Shown piece by piece: positions 1 to 8,276 of a stretch of DNA of 16,615 nt. Origin of the DNA: an uncultured Moraxella sp. (GTDB lineage: Bacteria; Pseudomonadota; Gammaproteobacteria; Pseudomonadales; Moraxellaceae). Within the stretch, counting starts at the first letter, position 1, and each line of letters begins with the position of its first letter. Position numbers and translations under genes: made by a program. The stretch lies in contig CALJUC010000303.1 of NCBI GenBank assembly GCA_937975585.1, positions 1 to 16,615 of the forward strand, read 5' to 3'. Below the pieces are notes generated by a model. It had not been told where the DNA came from, did no database searches, and worked only from the letters and a program-made list of their open reading frames with translations.

Positions 1-1488
1 CCAGGTCAATACGCAGAGCTATCCTACTCATTGACGGCAGATGGTACAGGTATCGGTGGTCAATCGGGTCTTGGAACCATTACTGCAACCAGTAGCTATA
101 TCACTACCAACCCAACCACAGGGGCTACTGCAACGCTAACTAACGAAAATCAAGCACTATTAAGACTGCCTGTATTTGCAATTACTAAAACAGCAGCCAA
201 CAATATTGACCTAAACGCTACCAACAGCTTTGACTATACCATTACGGTTAAAAATGATGGTTCTGTACCTTATGCTGCCGACGCTACCAACATCTTAATT
301 CAAGATGCGATTCCAGCAGGGTTAGCATTAGACACCGCAAAACCTATTACCGTATCAGGTATTGCAGATACCACTTATGTGACATCAAACTCAACCGCTT
401 CTCTATTAAAAGTTGAGGGTGTTGATTTGAAAATGGGTGAAACTGTAACCATCAAGTTCACTGTCAAAGTCACCGATAAGGCAGCTTTAGCAGCAGCAGG
501 CTCAGTCGTGAACAATGCTGATGTCTATGACAACTATGATTCGACCAACCCAGATCCAACTAACCCACAAATCTGGGATAGTACTAGTACTACCACAACT
601 GATAAGCCACAAGTAACCGATGATCCAAATGGCACAGGTACAGGTGGTGATACACAAGCAACAGTATCATTTACCAATCGTAACCTAACAATGACAGCTG
701 ATACCACCAAAGAGTTGGCACCAACAGGTTCTACGACAGTTACGCATACTATTACCAACTTGGGTAACCAAGCTGAGGGTGATGTTGCAGGTGAGTTAGT
801 ATTGACGATTGCTGACAATACCCCTACCAATACTACCTTACAGCCTGCACCAACAACTGCCTCTACGTTGGATGATATCGTTATTACTATCAAAGACTCA
901 GCGGGTATTGTTGTTGCGACCAAAACTTTCCCATCAGGCACAACTAGTATTGACCTATACAGCGTATCTACTACTGGTATCCCAGTGGGTGGTACAGCAA
1001 CTGTAACTTATACACAGGTCAGCACCAACAACTATGATACGAATACCCAAAATCCATTGGTTACTACTGATACAACGACCTTAACGTTGACAGCATCAGG
1101 CACCGCAGCGCCTGCACCTATCACTAATACTGATACGTTCAATGCTAAAGATATGGACTTGGATAAGACTCAAGCCCTTGATGCCAACTGTGACGGTACA
1201 GCAGATGCAGCATTTGGCACCACTGCCGTAACAGCAAAACCAAGTGAGTGTGTGATTTACCGCATTACTGCGACCAACAACTTCACTACCATGCCTTTGA
1301 CCAATGTTGTGATTTCGGATAGTGCCTCAAACTGGAGCGCCAAAGCGACTTATGTATCAGGCAGCATCAAAGACAGTGCAGGTGGTGTAACCACTGCGCC
1401 AGGTGTAACAGCGATATCATCAGCTTTGACGATCCCTGCCAATAGTGGCACTGGCTGGTTACAGTTTGCTATTAAGATTAATCAATAA
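1..1488 (+). CDS. DUF11-repeat surface/adhesin-like protein, C-terminal part (5' end outside window)
   Basis: The reading frame is open from the first base and ends at TAA 1486-1488, so at least 495 C-terminal residues are present and the start lies upstream. The protein is very rich in Thr, Asn, Ala and Val and poor in Cys. Three DUF11-like beta-sandwich modules can be seen: around residues 58-195 (window numbering), around 225-365, and a last one around 383-495. The last carries a D-A-N-C-D-G motif (C397) and a second Cys (C417), which could form a disulfide. The chain ends soon after the last module (...AIKINQ), with no transmembrane helix, LPXTG motif or autotransporter barrel visible. 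DUF11 modules are known from bacterial surface proteins; an extracellular or surface role here is inference. A hairpin follows the stop, then the giant barrel gene on the same strand. The specific ligand or function is not recognisable. Confidence 0.85.
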   Translation, partial: PGQYAELSYSLTADGTGIGGQSGLGTITATSSYITTNPTTGATATLTNENQALLRLPVFAITKTAANNIDLNATNSFDYTITVKNDGSVPYAADATNILIQDAIPAGLALDTAKPITVSGIADTTYVTSNSTASLLKVEGVDLKMGETVTIKFTVKVTDKAALAAAGSVVNNADVYDNYDSTNPDPTNPQIWDSTSTTTTDKPQVTDDPNGTGTGGDTQATVSFTNRNLTMTADTTKELAPTGSTTVTHTITNLGNQAEGDVAGELVLTIADNTPTNTTLQPAPTTASTLDDIVITIKDSAGIVVATKTFPSGTTSIDLYSVSTTGIPVGGTATVTYTQVSTNNYDTNTQNPLVTTDTTTLTLTASGTAAPAPITNTDTFNAKDMDLDKTQALDANCDGTADAAFGTTAVTAKPSECVIYRITATNNFTTMPLTNVVISDSASNWSAKATYVSGSIKDSAGGVTTAPGVTAISSALTIPANSGTGWLQFAIKINQ

Positions 1489-1515
1489 TATCGACTGAAA
1501 CTTATTGTTCCTTTC

Positions 1516-1560
1516 GTTGGTTGGGTACGAACCTTGTGCCCAACCAACTTTAAGTATTTT
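1516..1560 (+). terminator. Terminator-like hairpin after the DUF11 gene
   Basis: GTTGGTTGGG (1516-1525) pairs perfectly with CCCAACCAAC (1539-1548), and the stem can extend inward by about three more pairs, leaving a short loop. A T-rich stretch follows, interrupted by AAG before the run of T ending the feature. The offset U-tract makes it a plausible but possibly leaky intrinsic terminator, so some read-through into the barrel gene would be expected. Confidence 0.6.
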
Positions 1561-1604
1561 TTAATCATCAATTTTTTGATTCACGTTTTGGGTTATTTTG
1601 CTAA

Positions 1605-4600
1605 GTGAGAATACTACAGATGTATCATCATACGCCCGCTTATACTAATCGACCATTGGGACGAGTAAGACCTCTTACGTTGTTGGTCGCTAGTATTTTA
1701 CTTAGCCAAGTAACACCTGCCTTGGCTGATACGCGTGGTGTGAGCAATATTGATAATATCGCTAATGCCACCTACAGTGTCCAAGGGCAAGAAAGTCATG
1801 CGCTTAGTAAAACCTCTAACAAGGTTAATGTTACTGTTTTTAGCTTGCCTAAATACGACATTAGCATTACCCAACCGCTGACTATCACGATTAAACCAGG
1901 TAGCGAAGTACAGTGGCAAAACACTATAGAGAATACTGGTGCTTTTGATGCAACAGTTGATGTACATTTCAATGTCCCAACCACATTGTCCAACTTCCAA
2001 GTTTATGTGGATAGTAATAACAATGGCGTCATTGATAGCAACGAATCTCCACTTGAACCGAACATTAGCCTTAAAGCGGGTGAGCAGATTCATCTAATCG
2101 TGAAAGCACTTACCAGCGCTAACTTGACTGATGGTGAAACCCTATCTGTTCCAATCTCAGCGGTTATTCAAGAAGATAACAGCGTTCATGCCAGTGCAAG
2201 TGACAAATTAGTCGCTATCCTACCAAGCATTGTCTACAAAGACTCAGATTATCAAAACAAGGTTGAGCATACCCAACCAGGGCTACCCGTTTTTATTGAA
2301 GTGGGTTTGGCTTACTGTAATGCCGACCCGATGCAAGTCGATAATGTATGGCTGAATGTCACCTCTAGTAAAACGGGCGATGTCATTCGACTTAAAGCAG
2401 TGGAAACAGGCGTTAATACTGGTAAATATCGCATTTCAGCACCGACTGAACTAAACGCCAATGCGATTCAAGACGCTATTATCCAAACACTTGATGGCGA
2501 TGTGTTAAACGCTAAAGCACAGCAATGTGAAAGCTCAACGGGTAACTATACCTCGATTACTGAGCCGGTTTTTACCTCCATCAATGTCGATAATGAGCAG
2601 CCTGCACTAACTATCAACAAAGAAGCCAATGTCAAAACAGCAGAAGTTGGCGATTTTGTCGACTATACGATTAATGTCAAAAACGAAGGTAAATCGGAAG
2701 CCTCAAATGTCGTCTTAAAGGATGATTTGCCATTGGGCTTTACGTATGTCCAAAACTCAGTCAGAGTCGATGGACAAAAATATACCCAAGACTTCGTCCA
2801 ATCTGGCAAGTACATGACACTAGGCCTAAACAGCCTAAAACCTCAAGAAAGCAAAAAAGTGACTTACCGTGTGGTATTGGGTGCCAATGCAATTGCTGGT
2901 ACAGGTACCAATACCGCATTTGCTGAAGGTAAAGATGGCCTAAGCCAGACCATCCAATCACCAATCTCGACAGCACATGTCAAAGTCACTGCAGGCCTAC
3001 TTAATACCGATGGTATTATCATCGGCAAGGTCTATGCTGACTTTAACCGCGATGGTATCCAGCAAAAAGAACTGAATGAGTTGGGTGTGGCCGGTGTTCG
3101 TCTATATCTTGAAGACGGTACGTTTGTGGTCACCGATAGCGAGGGTAAATATAGCGTCTACGGTCAAAAGGCAAAAACGCACGTCATTAAACTCGACCGT
3201 ACTACCCTACCACAGGGTGTGGAGTTGGTTGAGCAAACCAACCGTAATGCAGGCGATCCAGGGAGTCGTTTTGTTGACTTAAGATACGGCGAATTACATC
3301 GTGCGGACTTTGGTATTACCGATGGCATTGATAACAATGACGGCAAAGGTAGCCCAGTCCTTGTCGAAGAACTTATCAAACGTGCAAAACGTGTCACGGT
3401 AAAAAATGATGCCCTTGAACAAGCCATCAAAAAAGACTTAGCGTTAGAGCCAACTTATACCATTGATAATAATAGCAACATTGAGTCAATCGGTTGTAAA
3501 AGTCCTAACGAAATTGATGGTCAAATCCATTGCGAATCGGTAATTTCAGAGAATACCACCCCTATCAAGCAAGCGGGGCAGTTAGAAGTACACGCCATCA
3601 CGCCTGTTCAAGCACCTGAAATCGAAAAAGCCTTATCAACGGCAGATGACAAACGTATCGAAGGCGTCACTGCGGATGCTGATTTCCTAAACTTGTCTGA
3701 CAAACAACGCGTTGATTCGCTAAAAATTCGTGTGCAAATCAAAGCGCCAAAAGGTGCTAATACCGCGTTATTGGTTAATAACCAGCCTGTTGACTCAAGC
3801 TTAATGGGTAAAGAAGTTGCTTGGGACAAAGAAGGCATCTCAGGTTTTGATTATTTCGCAGTACCCTTATCTCGTGGTGACAACACCTTGACCATTCGTT
3901 CGACGGATATCAATGGCAAGGTTGTTTCTACAAAATCCATATTATTGCATGCCCCTGATAAAATTTCAGATATCACCACACGCACCCAATCAAAAACGGT
4001 AGAAGCCGATGGCGTGAGTGAATATCAAGTTGTAATACGTTTAACGGATACTGACCACGGTCAATATGCAGCGCCTGCTAGTATTTCGCTAGATACTGAT
4101 ATTGGTACGATTGTTACGAAAGATAATGATAACAACCAAGCCGGTATTCAGACCACCATTCAAGGTGGCGAGATGTTGGTGAGTGTGCAAGCACCGCACA
4201 ATCCTGGCAAAGGTAACTTGGTCGTTAAAGCGGGTAACCTACAAAAAATCATTCCGCTAGAATTTACCCCTCAACTTCGTCCACTGATTGCTGCCGGTAT
4301 CATTGAAGGCACGATTGCGTTTAACAACTTAGGCGCAAAAATCGAGTCTGTCAGTAGCAATGACAGCTTTGAAGAAGAACTACAAACCTTGTCAGGCGAG
4401 AATGGGGACAAAACCACCACGCACGGTCGTGCCGCCTTTTTCCTAAAAGGTAAAATCCGTGGCAATATGCTACTTACCATGGCGTATGACTCTGACAAAA
4501 ACAAACACGATCGCCTATTCCGTGATATCAACCCAGACGAGTATTACCCTGTCTACGGTGATGCCTCTGCCAAAGGCTTCGATGCCCAATCTAGCGAAAA

Positions 4601-6884
4601 GTTCTATGTTCGTTTAGATAAAGGTCGTTCGTTTATCATGTATGGTGATATGAAAACCCATATCGACAACGAAGAAGGCTTGTCGTTAGGTCAATATGAC
4701 CGTACCTTGACCGGTGCCAAAGCGCATTTCCAAAATGACAAGGCCGAAGTCACCGCCTTCGTTGCGCAAACCAGTTCAAGACAAAATGTCATCGAAACGC
4801 GTGGTTTAGGTATTTCTGGCCCTTATCCAACCGGGGTGGATTTTGCAGACTTATTGATTAACAGTGAAACCGTTGAAGTGATTGTGCGTGATCGCAACAA
4901 CCCGGGTGTTATCATTTCGCGCCAAGCACTCAATCGCTATAGCGATTATGAGTTGGATGTGGTTAGTCATGCGATTTACTTACGTTCACCGATTGCCAGT
5001 ACCGACCTTGATGGCAACCCGATCTACTTGCGTGTCACAGTGGAAGCGGACGATGTTGGCGAAGATTATATGATCGTGGGCGCGGCAGGTAACTACCAAT
5101 TGACCAAACGTGTCAATGTCGGGGCTAGTTATGCCCAAAGCGATGACCCAACCAACAACGAAAAACTTTCGGGCGTAAATAGCGTGATCAAATTTAATGA
5201 CCGTTTAAAATTGGTTGCGGAAGCCGCGCATTATGAAGCGGATAAAGTGAATGGTACGTTAGCTTCTGCTATCAATGCACAAAGCTTAGATAGTGACGCA
5301 TCAGGTAATGCCGCTCGTGTAGAATTGACGTATAAAGACCAAAAACGTGATGGCAAGCTATATTATAACCAAGCCGATGAAGGCTTTGCCCCAGCTACCT
5401 CACCAATCACGGCAGGCCGTACCGAAACAGGTCTCAACCTAACTAGCCGTCTTAATGACAAAACCGCGTTAAAAGCCGAAGCGATTCAAACCAAAGACGA
5501 CACCAATAATAGCCAACGTCAAGGTGCGACCGTTAGTGTTGAACGCAAACTAACGAATCACTTAACCGGTGAATTAGGTGTCCGCTATTATGAAAAAGAC
5601 GCCAATGCGGCTTCAACCAACTACCAAGCGGTGGTTGATACTGACGCATTTAATCAGTCAATGCGCCCAAGCATCACCAACCATGACAGTGACTACCAAG
5701 GTACTACGTTACGTGGTAAGTTGACCGCTGATTTACCAAAATTAAATAAATCAAAAGTCTTTGTGGAATACGAGCAGGATATCGATGATGCAAGCCGCAA
5801 CGCTTGGAGCATTGGTGGTGAAACCTCACTGTTGAACAAAGGGCGTTTATATGCGCGTCATGAACTCGCTTCTACGTTAATTGGCGATTATGGCTTAGAC
5901 AGCAATGATGAGCACCAATCAACCATCATTGGTGTTGATGCCAACTACATGAAAGACGGTCAGGTATTCAGCGAATATCGTGTCAAAGATGGTATGTCAG
6001 CCAGAGAGTCAGAAGCGGCCATCGGTTTACGCAACAAATGGAAAGTGCAAGACGGCTTGTACGTTAATACCTCACTTGAGCGTCTAGAGTCGCTTGAAGG
6101 CGAAACCAATAACAATGCAACGGCGGCGACCGTGGGTGTTGACTACCTTGCTAAAGAAAAATATAAGCTAACAGGTCGTTTGGAAAAACGTTGGGGTGTT
6201 CAAACTGATACCTTATTGACTACGTTCGGTTATGCCAATAAAGTCAATGACGACATTACCTTGTTATTGAAAAACATCTATAGCTTGCAAGAAGACAATG
6301 CACGAAGCAAAGAACGCACCATTGACCGTTTCCAAATTGGTATGGCCTATCGTGACTACGACAATAACATTATCGATCACTTAGCAAAACTTGAGTATCG
6401 CTATGACGATAATGAATTAACAGATAATGCCTATACTAAGAAAACCTATATTGCATCATTGCATACCAACTATCACCCTGTTCGTCGTTTGACACTGTCA
6501 GGGCACTATGCCGGTAAGTACAATGAGTTGACCACGGATGACATCACCAGTGATAGCCTAACGCATTTATTATCAGGCCGTGCGATGTATGACATCAATG
6601 AACGTTGGGATGCAGGTATCCAAGCCGGTACGATGTGGAGTGATAACGACTCAAGCCATTATTTACTAGGTGCTGAAGTCGGCTATAGCCCAATGGCCAA
6701 TCTTTGGCTATCAGCGGGTTATAACTTCATGGGCTACCATGATGAAGATATCGCAAGTGGCAGTGACAACCAACAAGGTGCCTATGTGCGTTTACGCTTC
6801 AAGTTTGACGAAGATCTATTTAATAAAAAACGCCCAGTGGTTAATAGTCGTTTAATGGCTGATGAAGAGGTTGTAATCCGATGA
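1605..6884 (+). CDS. Giant outer-membrane beta-barrel protein with DUF11 and SdrD-B-like domains
   Basis: This is a 1759-residue protein. Translation can start at GTG 1605 or at ATG 1620, which has AAGTGAG about 10 bases upstream; both keep a signal peptide whose hydrophobic core is followed by TPALA|D near residue 41. Residues ~45-330 are beta-rich and include a textbook EF-hand-type loop (D136 to E147). Residues ~335-455 form a DUF11 module, and ~467-560 an SdrD-B-like module with D479-x-N-x-D-G. Residues ~700-890 look like further beta-sandwich modules. From about residue 892 to the end the chain alternates short amphipathic strands and tight turns, as outer-membrane barrels do; it contains a YPVYGD motif and about 36 candidate strands by eye. 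No TonB box or plug domain was seen. The barrel and domain assignments come from sequence pattern, not a search. The stop codon overlaps the start of the OmpA-like gene, implying coupled translation. Function (anchor, adhesin or secretion channel) is unknown. Confidence 0.85.
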   Translation: MRILQMYHHTPAYTNRPLGRVRPLTLLVASILLSQVTPALADTRGVSNIDNIANATYSVQGQESHALSKTSNKVNVTVFSLPKYDISITQPLTITIKPGSEVQWQNTIENTGAFDATVDVHFNVPTTLSNFQVYVDSNNNGVIDSNESPLEPNISLKAGEQIHLIVKALTSANLTDGETLSVPISAVIQEDNSVHASASDKLVAILPSIVYKDSDYQNKVEHTQPGLPVFIEVGLAYCNADPMQVDNVWLNVTSSKTGDVIRLKAVETGVNTGKYRISAPTELNANAIQDAIIQTLDGDVLNAKAQQCESSTGNYTSITEPVFTSINVDNEQPALTINKEANVKTAEVGDFVDYTINVKNEGKSEASNVVLKDDLPLGFTYVQNSVRVDGQKYTQDFVQSGKYMTLGLNSLKPQESKKVTYRVVLGANAIAGTGTNTAFAEGKDGLSQTIQSPISTAHVKVTAGLLNTDGIIIGKVYADFNRDGIQQKELNELGVAGVRLYLEDGTFVVTDSEGKYSVYGQKAKTHVIKLDRTTLPQGVELVEQTNRNAGDPGSRFVDLRYGELHRADFGITDGIDNNDGKGSPVLVEELIKRAKRVTVKNDALEQAIKKDLALEPTYTIDNNSNIESIGCKSPNEIDGQIHCESVISENTTPIKQAGQLEVHAITPVQAPEIEKALSTADDKRIEGVTADADFLNLSDKQRVDSLKIRVQIKAPKGANTALLVNNQPVDSSLMGKEVAWDKEGISGFDYFAVPLSRGDNTLTIRSTDINGKVVSTKSILLHAPDKISDITTRTQSKTVEADGVSEYQVVIRLTDTDHGQYAAPASISLDTDIGTIVTKDNDNNQAGIQTTIQGGEMLVSVQAPHNPGKGNLVVKAGNLQKIIPLEFTPQLRPLIAAGIIEGTIAFNNLGAKIESVSSNDSFEEELQTLSGENGDKTTTHGRAAFFLKGKIRGNMLLTMAYDSDKNKHDRLFRDINPDEYYPVYGDASAKGFDAQSSEKFYVRLDKGRSFIMYGDMKTHIDNEEGLSLGQYDRTLTGAKAHFQNDKAEVTAFVAQTSSRQNVIETRGLGISGPYPTGVDFADLLINSETVEVIVRDRNNPGVIISRQALNRYSDYELDVVSHAIYLRSPIASTDLDGNPIYLRVTVEADDVGEDYMIVGAAGNYQLTKRVNVGASYAQSDDPTNNEKLSGVNSVIKFNDRLKLVAEAAHYEADKVNGTLASAINAQSLDSDASGNAARVELTYKDQKRDGKLYYNQADEGFAPATSPITAGRTETGLNLTSRLNDKTALKAEAIQTKDDTNNSQRQGATVSVERKLTNHLTGELGVRYYEKDANAASTNYQAVVDTDAFNQSMRPSITNHDSDYQGTTLRGKLTADLPKLNKSKVFVEYEQDIDDASRNAWSIGGETSLLNKGRLYARHELASTLIGDYGLDSNDEHQSTIIGVDANYMKDGQVFSEYRVKDGMSARESEAAIGLRNKWKVQDGLYVNTSLERLESLEGETNNNATAATVGVDYLAKEKYKLTGRLEKRWGVQTDTLLTTFGYANKVNDDITLLLKNIYSLQEDNARSKERTIDRFQIGMAYRDYDNNIIDHLAKLEYRYDDNELTDNAYTKKTYIASLHTNYHPVRRLTLSGHYAGKYNELTTDDITSDSLTHLLSGRAMYDINERWDAGIQAGTMWSDNDSSHYLLGAEVGYSPMANLWLSAGYNFMGYHDEDIASGSDNQQGAYVRLRFKFDEDLFNKKRPVVNSRLMADEEVVIR

Positions 6885-8206
6885 AAGTCACAACAATCAA
6901 ACCTATCTCAGCCTTTTTCCATTCTTTATCAAAACCTCAATGGTCGCTTCTAGCGACCCTTTTGGCATTGGGTATGAGTAGTCCTTCAGCGCAGGCACAA
7001 CTTGCCAGCCAAGCCCTACCCGTTCAATATCAAGCGGGTCAGTATTGTGATAGTCATATCCGACCTTTCGTTCCCAAAGGCACGGCTAATACCGAATTTG
7101 TTGAAGATGTTTCTTGTATTCGTCAACAGCTTCAGTCTTATCAAGCAGAGAGTCAACCGACCATTTCTCGCTTTCAAGCCCACAAAGCAAACGCGTGGCT
7201 TAGCTATGTAGCGCATGAAAAGAATGAAGCCAGTCTGACCAAAGCAGGGCATTACGCCTTAAATGAAGCGTTAAGTATTCTTGAAGCCTTAAAAACTAAC
7301 CAAGTTGACAAATTGCCTCTCACCGCTGACATTCCACCGACTTCCGGTCTACAACGTCCCGACCTTTGGGCAAGTTTATTAAGCATTAAGCAAACCCCTG
7401 CGTTTTCACCCTTGGTCAAAACCGTTGCTGATAGTGAAGTGAAACTGATTTGGGCAGAAGCGGAATTTTGTGAGTTTGGCTGGCGACATTCTCGTGAGCA
7501 TTATAGTGCAGCAGATCGCTGGGTATCTGCGGCAGAATTGGCTGCCTTAAATACTGAAGGCATGGATAAGCAAGCTTTTTCAGATTTAAAACGCCAATAT
7601 ATTGCGCTTCTTAAACCCTTGGTAAACGCTGATAACAGCAAAAATAATTGCCGTGGCGCAGCATTACCGTACATCGAATTACCAAAAGTGGTCGTTCCTG
7701 AACCAGTACCTGTCGTTCAACCACCTATTGTACAGCCTGACATTCAACCTGTGATTGCAGCCCCCATTACGCTTGAGCCTGCGATTGTACATTTTGCGTT
7801 AGACAAATCAGCGGTGGATAAAAAGTCAGGTCACGTCATCGATGAGTTTTTGGCAAAAGCCGCGTCTTATCCAAATGCGCAAGACTTTACGTTTGGTCTA
7901 TATGGTTATACTGATAGTCGTGCGAGCGTTACTTACAACAACGCACTTTCCAAACGTCGTACCAGTGCGGTAGCAAATTATCTTATTGCTAAAGGTGTCG
8001 AAGCCAGTCGCATTAGCGAATTTCCACAAGGGGAAAATCACCTTAAACGCAGTGGAAACGATGTTAAATCCCATAGTCTAAATCGTCGTGTCGAAATTTA
8101 TCTGTTAAAAGACGGAACGCCGATTACGAATAAAGACACCAATGAAGCTGTGTTAAACCAATCAGACTATAGCGATTTGAAATTGGACAATTCGCGCTCT
8201 AAGTAA
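6881..8206 (+). CDS. OmpA-family peptidoglycan-binding outer-membrane/periplasmic protein
   Basis: This 441-residue protein starts at ATG 6881 inside the ATGA overlap with the barrel gene. A signal peptide ends at SAQA|Q (about residue 39); there is no lipobox. Residues ~40-260 are a mainly helical region with several Cys residues that I do not recognise. A Pro/Val-rich linker (~270-297) leads to an OmpA C-terminal domain (~299-413). That domain has G-Y-T-D (D345) and L-S-K-R-R (R360), spaced 15 apart like the Asp/Arg pair that binds diaminopimelate in Acinetobacter OmpA, and a later NRRVEI motif. The protein should therefore bind peptidoglycan in the periplasm. It lacks the N-terminal 8-stranded barrel of classical OmpA, so any outer-membrane contact probably comes from a partner; the overlapping barrel gene is the obvious candidate (inference). 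Confidence 0.88.
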   Translation: MKVTTIKPISAFFHSLSKPQWSLLATLLALGMSSPSAQAQLASQALPVQYQAGQYCDSHIRPFVPKGTANTEFVEDVSCIRQQLQSYQAESQPTISRFQAHKANAWLSYVAHEKNEASLTKAGHYALNEALSILEALKTNQVDKLPLTADIPPTSGLQRPDLWASLLSIKQTPAFSPLVKTVADSEVKLIWAEAEFCEFGWRHSREHYSAADRWVSAAELAALNTEGMDKQAFSDLKRQYIALLKPLVNADNSKNNCRGAALPYIELPKVVVPEPVPVVQPPIVQPDIQPVIAAPITLEPAIVHFALDKSAVDKKSGHVIDEFLAKAASYPNAQDFTFGLYGYTDSRASVTYNNALSKRRTSAVANYLIAKGVEASRISEFPQGENHLKRSGNDVKSHSLNRRVEIYLLKDGTPITNKDTNEAVLNQSDYSDLKLDNSRSK

Positions 8207-8227
8207 CCCTATCTATCGCTTCAAAAT

Positions 8228-8260
8228 AAAAAACCGCAATCAAGAGAATTGCGGTTTTTT
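8228..8260. terminator. Bidirectional intrinsic terminator between converging genes
   Basis: A perfect 13-bp inverted repeat (8228-8240 with 8248-8260; core AACCGCAAT / ATTGCGGTT) has a 7-base loop. The outer A:T pairs give a run of T on either strand after the GC-containing stem, so it can end both the rightward surface cluster and the leftward RNase R-yqhD unit. Confidence 0.92.
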
Positions 8261-8276
8261 TATGCTGAGTAGAAGT

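Noticed and set aside
534..941. A 135-codon minus-strand open frame inside the DUF11 gene
   Set aside because: It is the antisense shadow of Thr/Val-rich repeat coding sequence; the Val/Ser-rich product reflects complementary codons.
1..1488. CRISPR-like or tandem DNA repeats in the Thr-rich region
   Set aside because: Frequent ACC/ACT/AAC codons give a repetitive look, but no unit of regular length and spacing recurs.
1489..1604. Possible frameshift joining the DUF11 gene and the giant barrel gene into one
   Set aside because: The gap contains a strong hairpin, and the downstream protein has its own signal peptide, so these are two separate genes.
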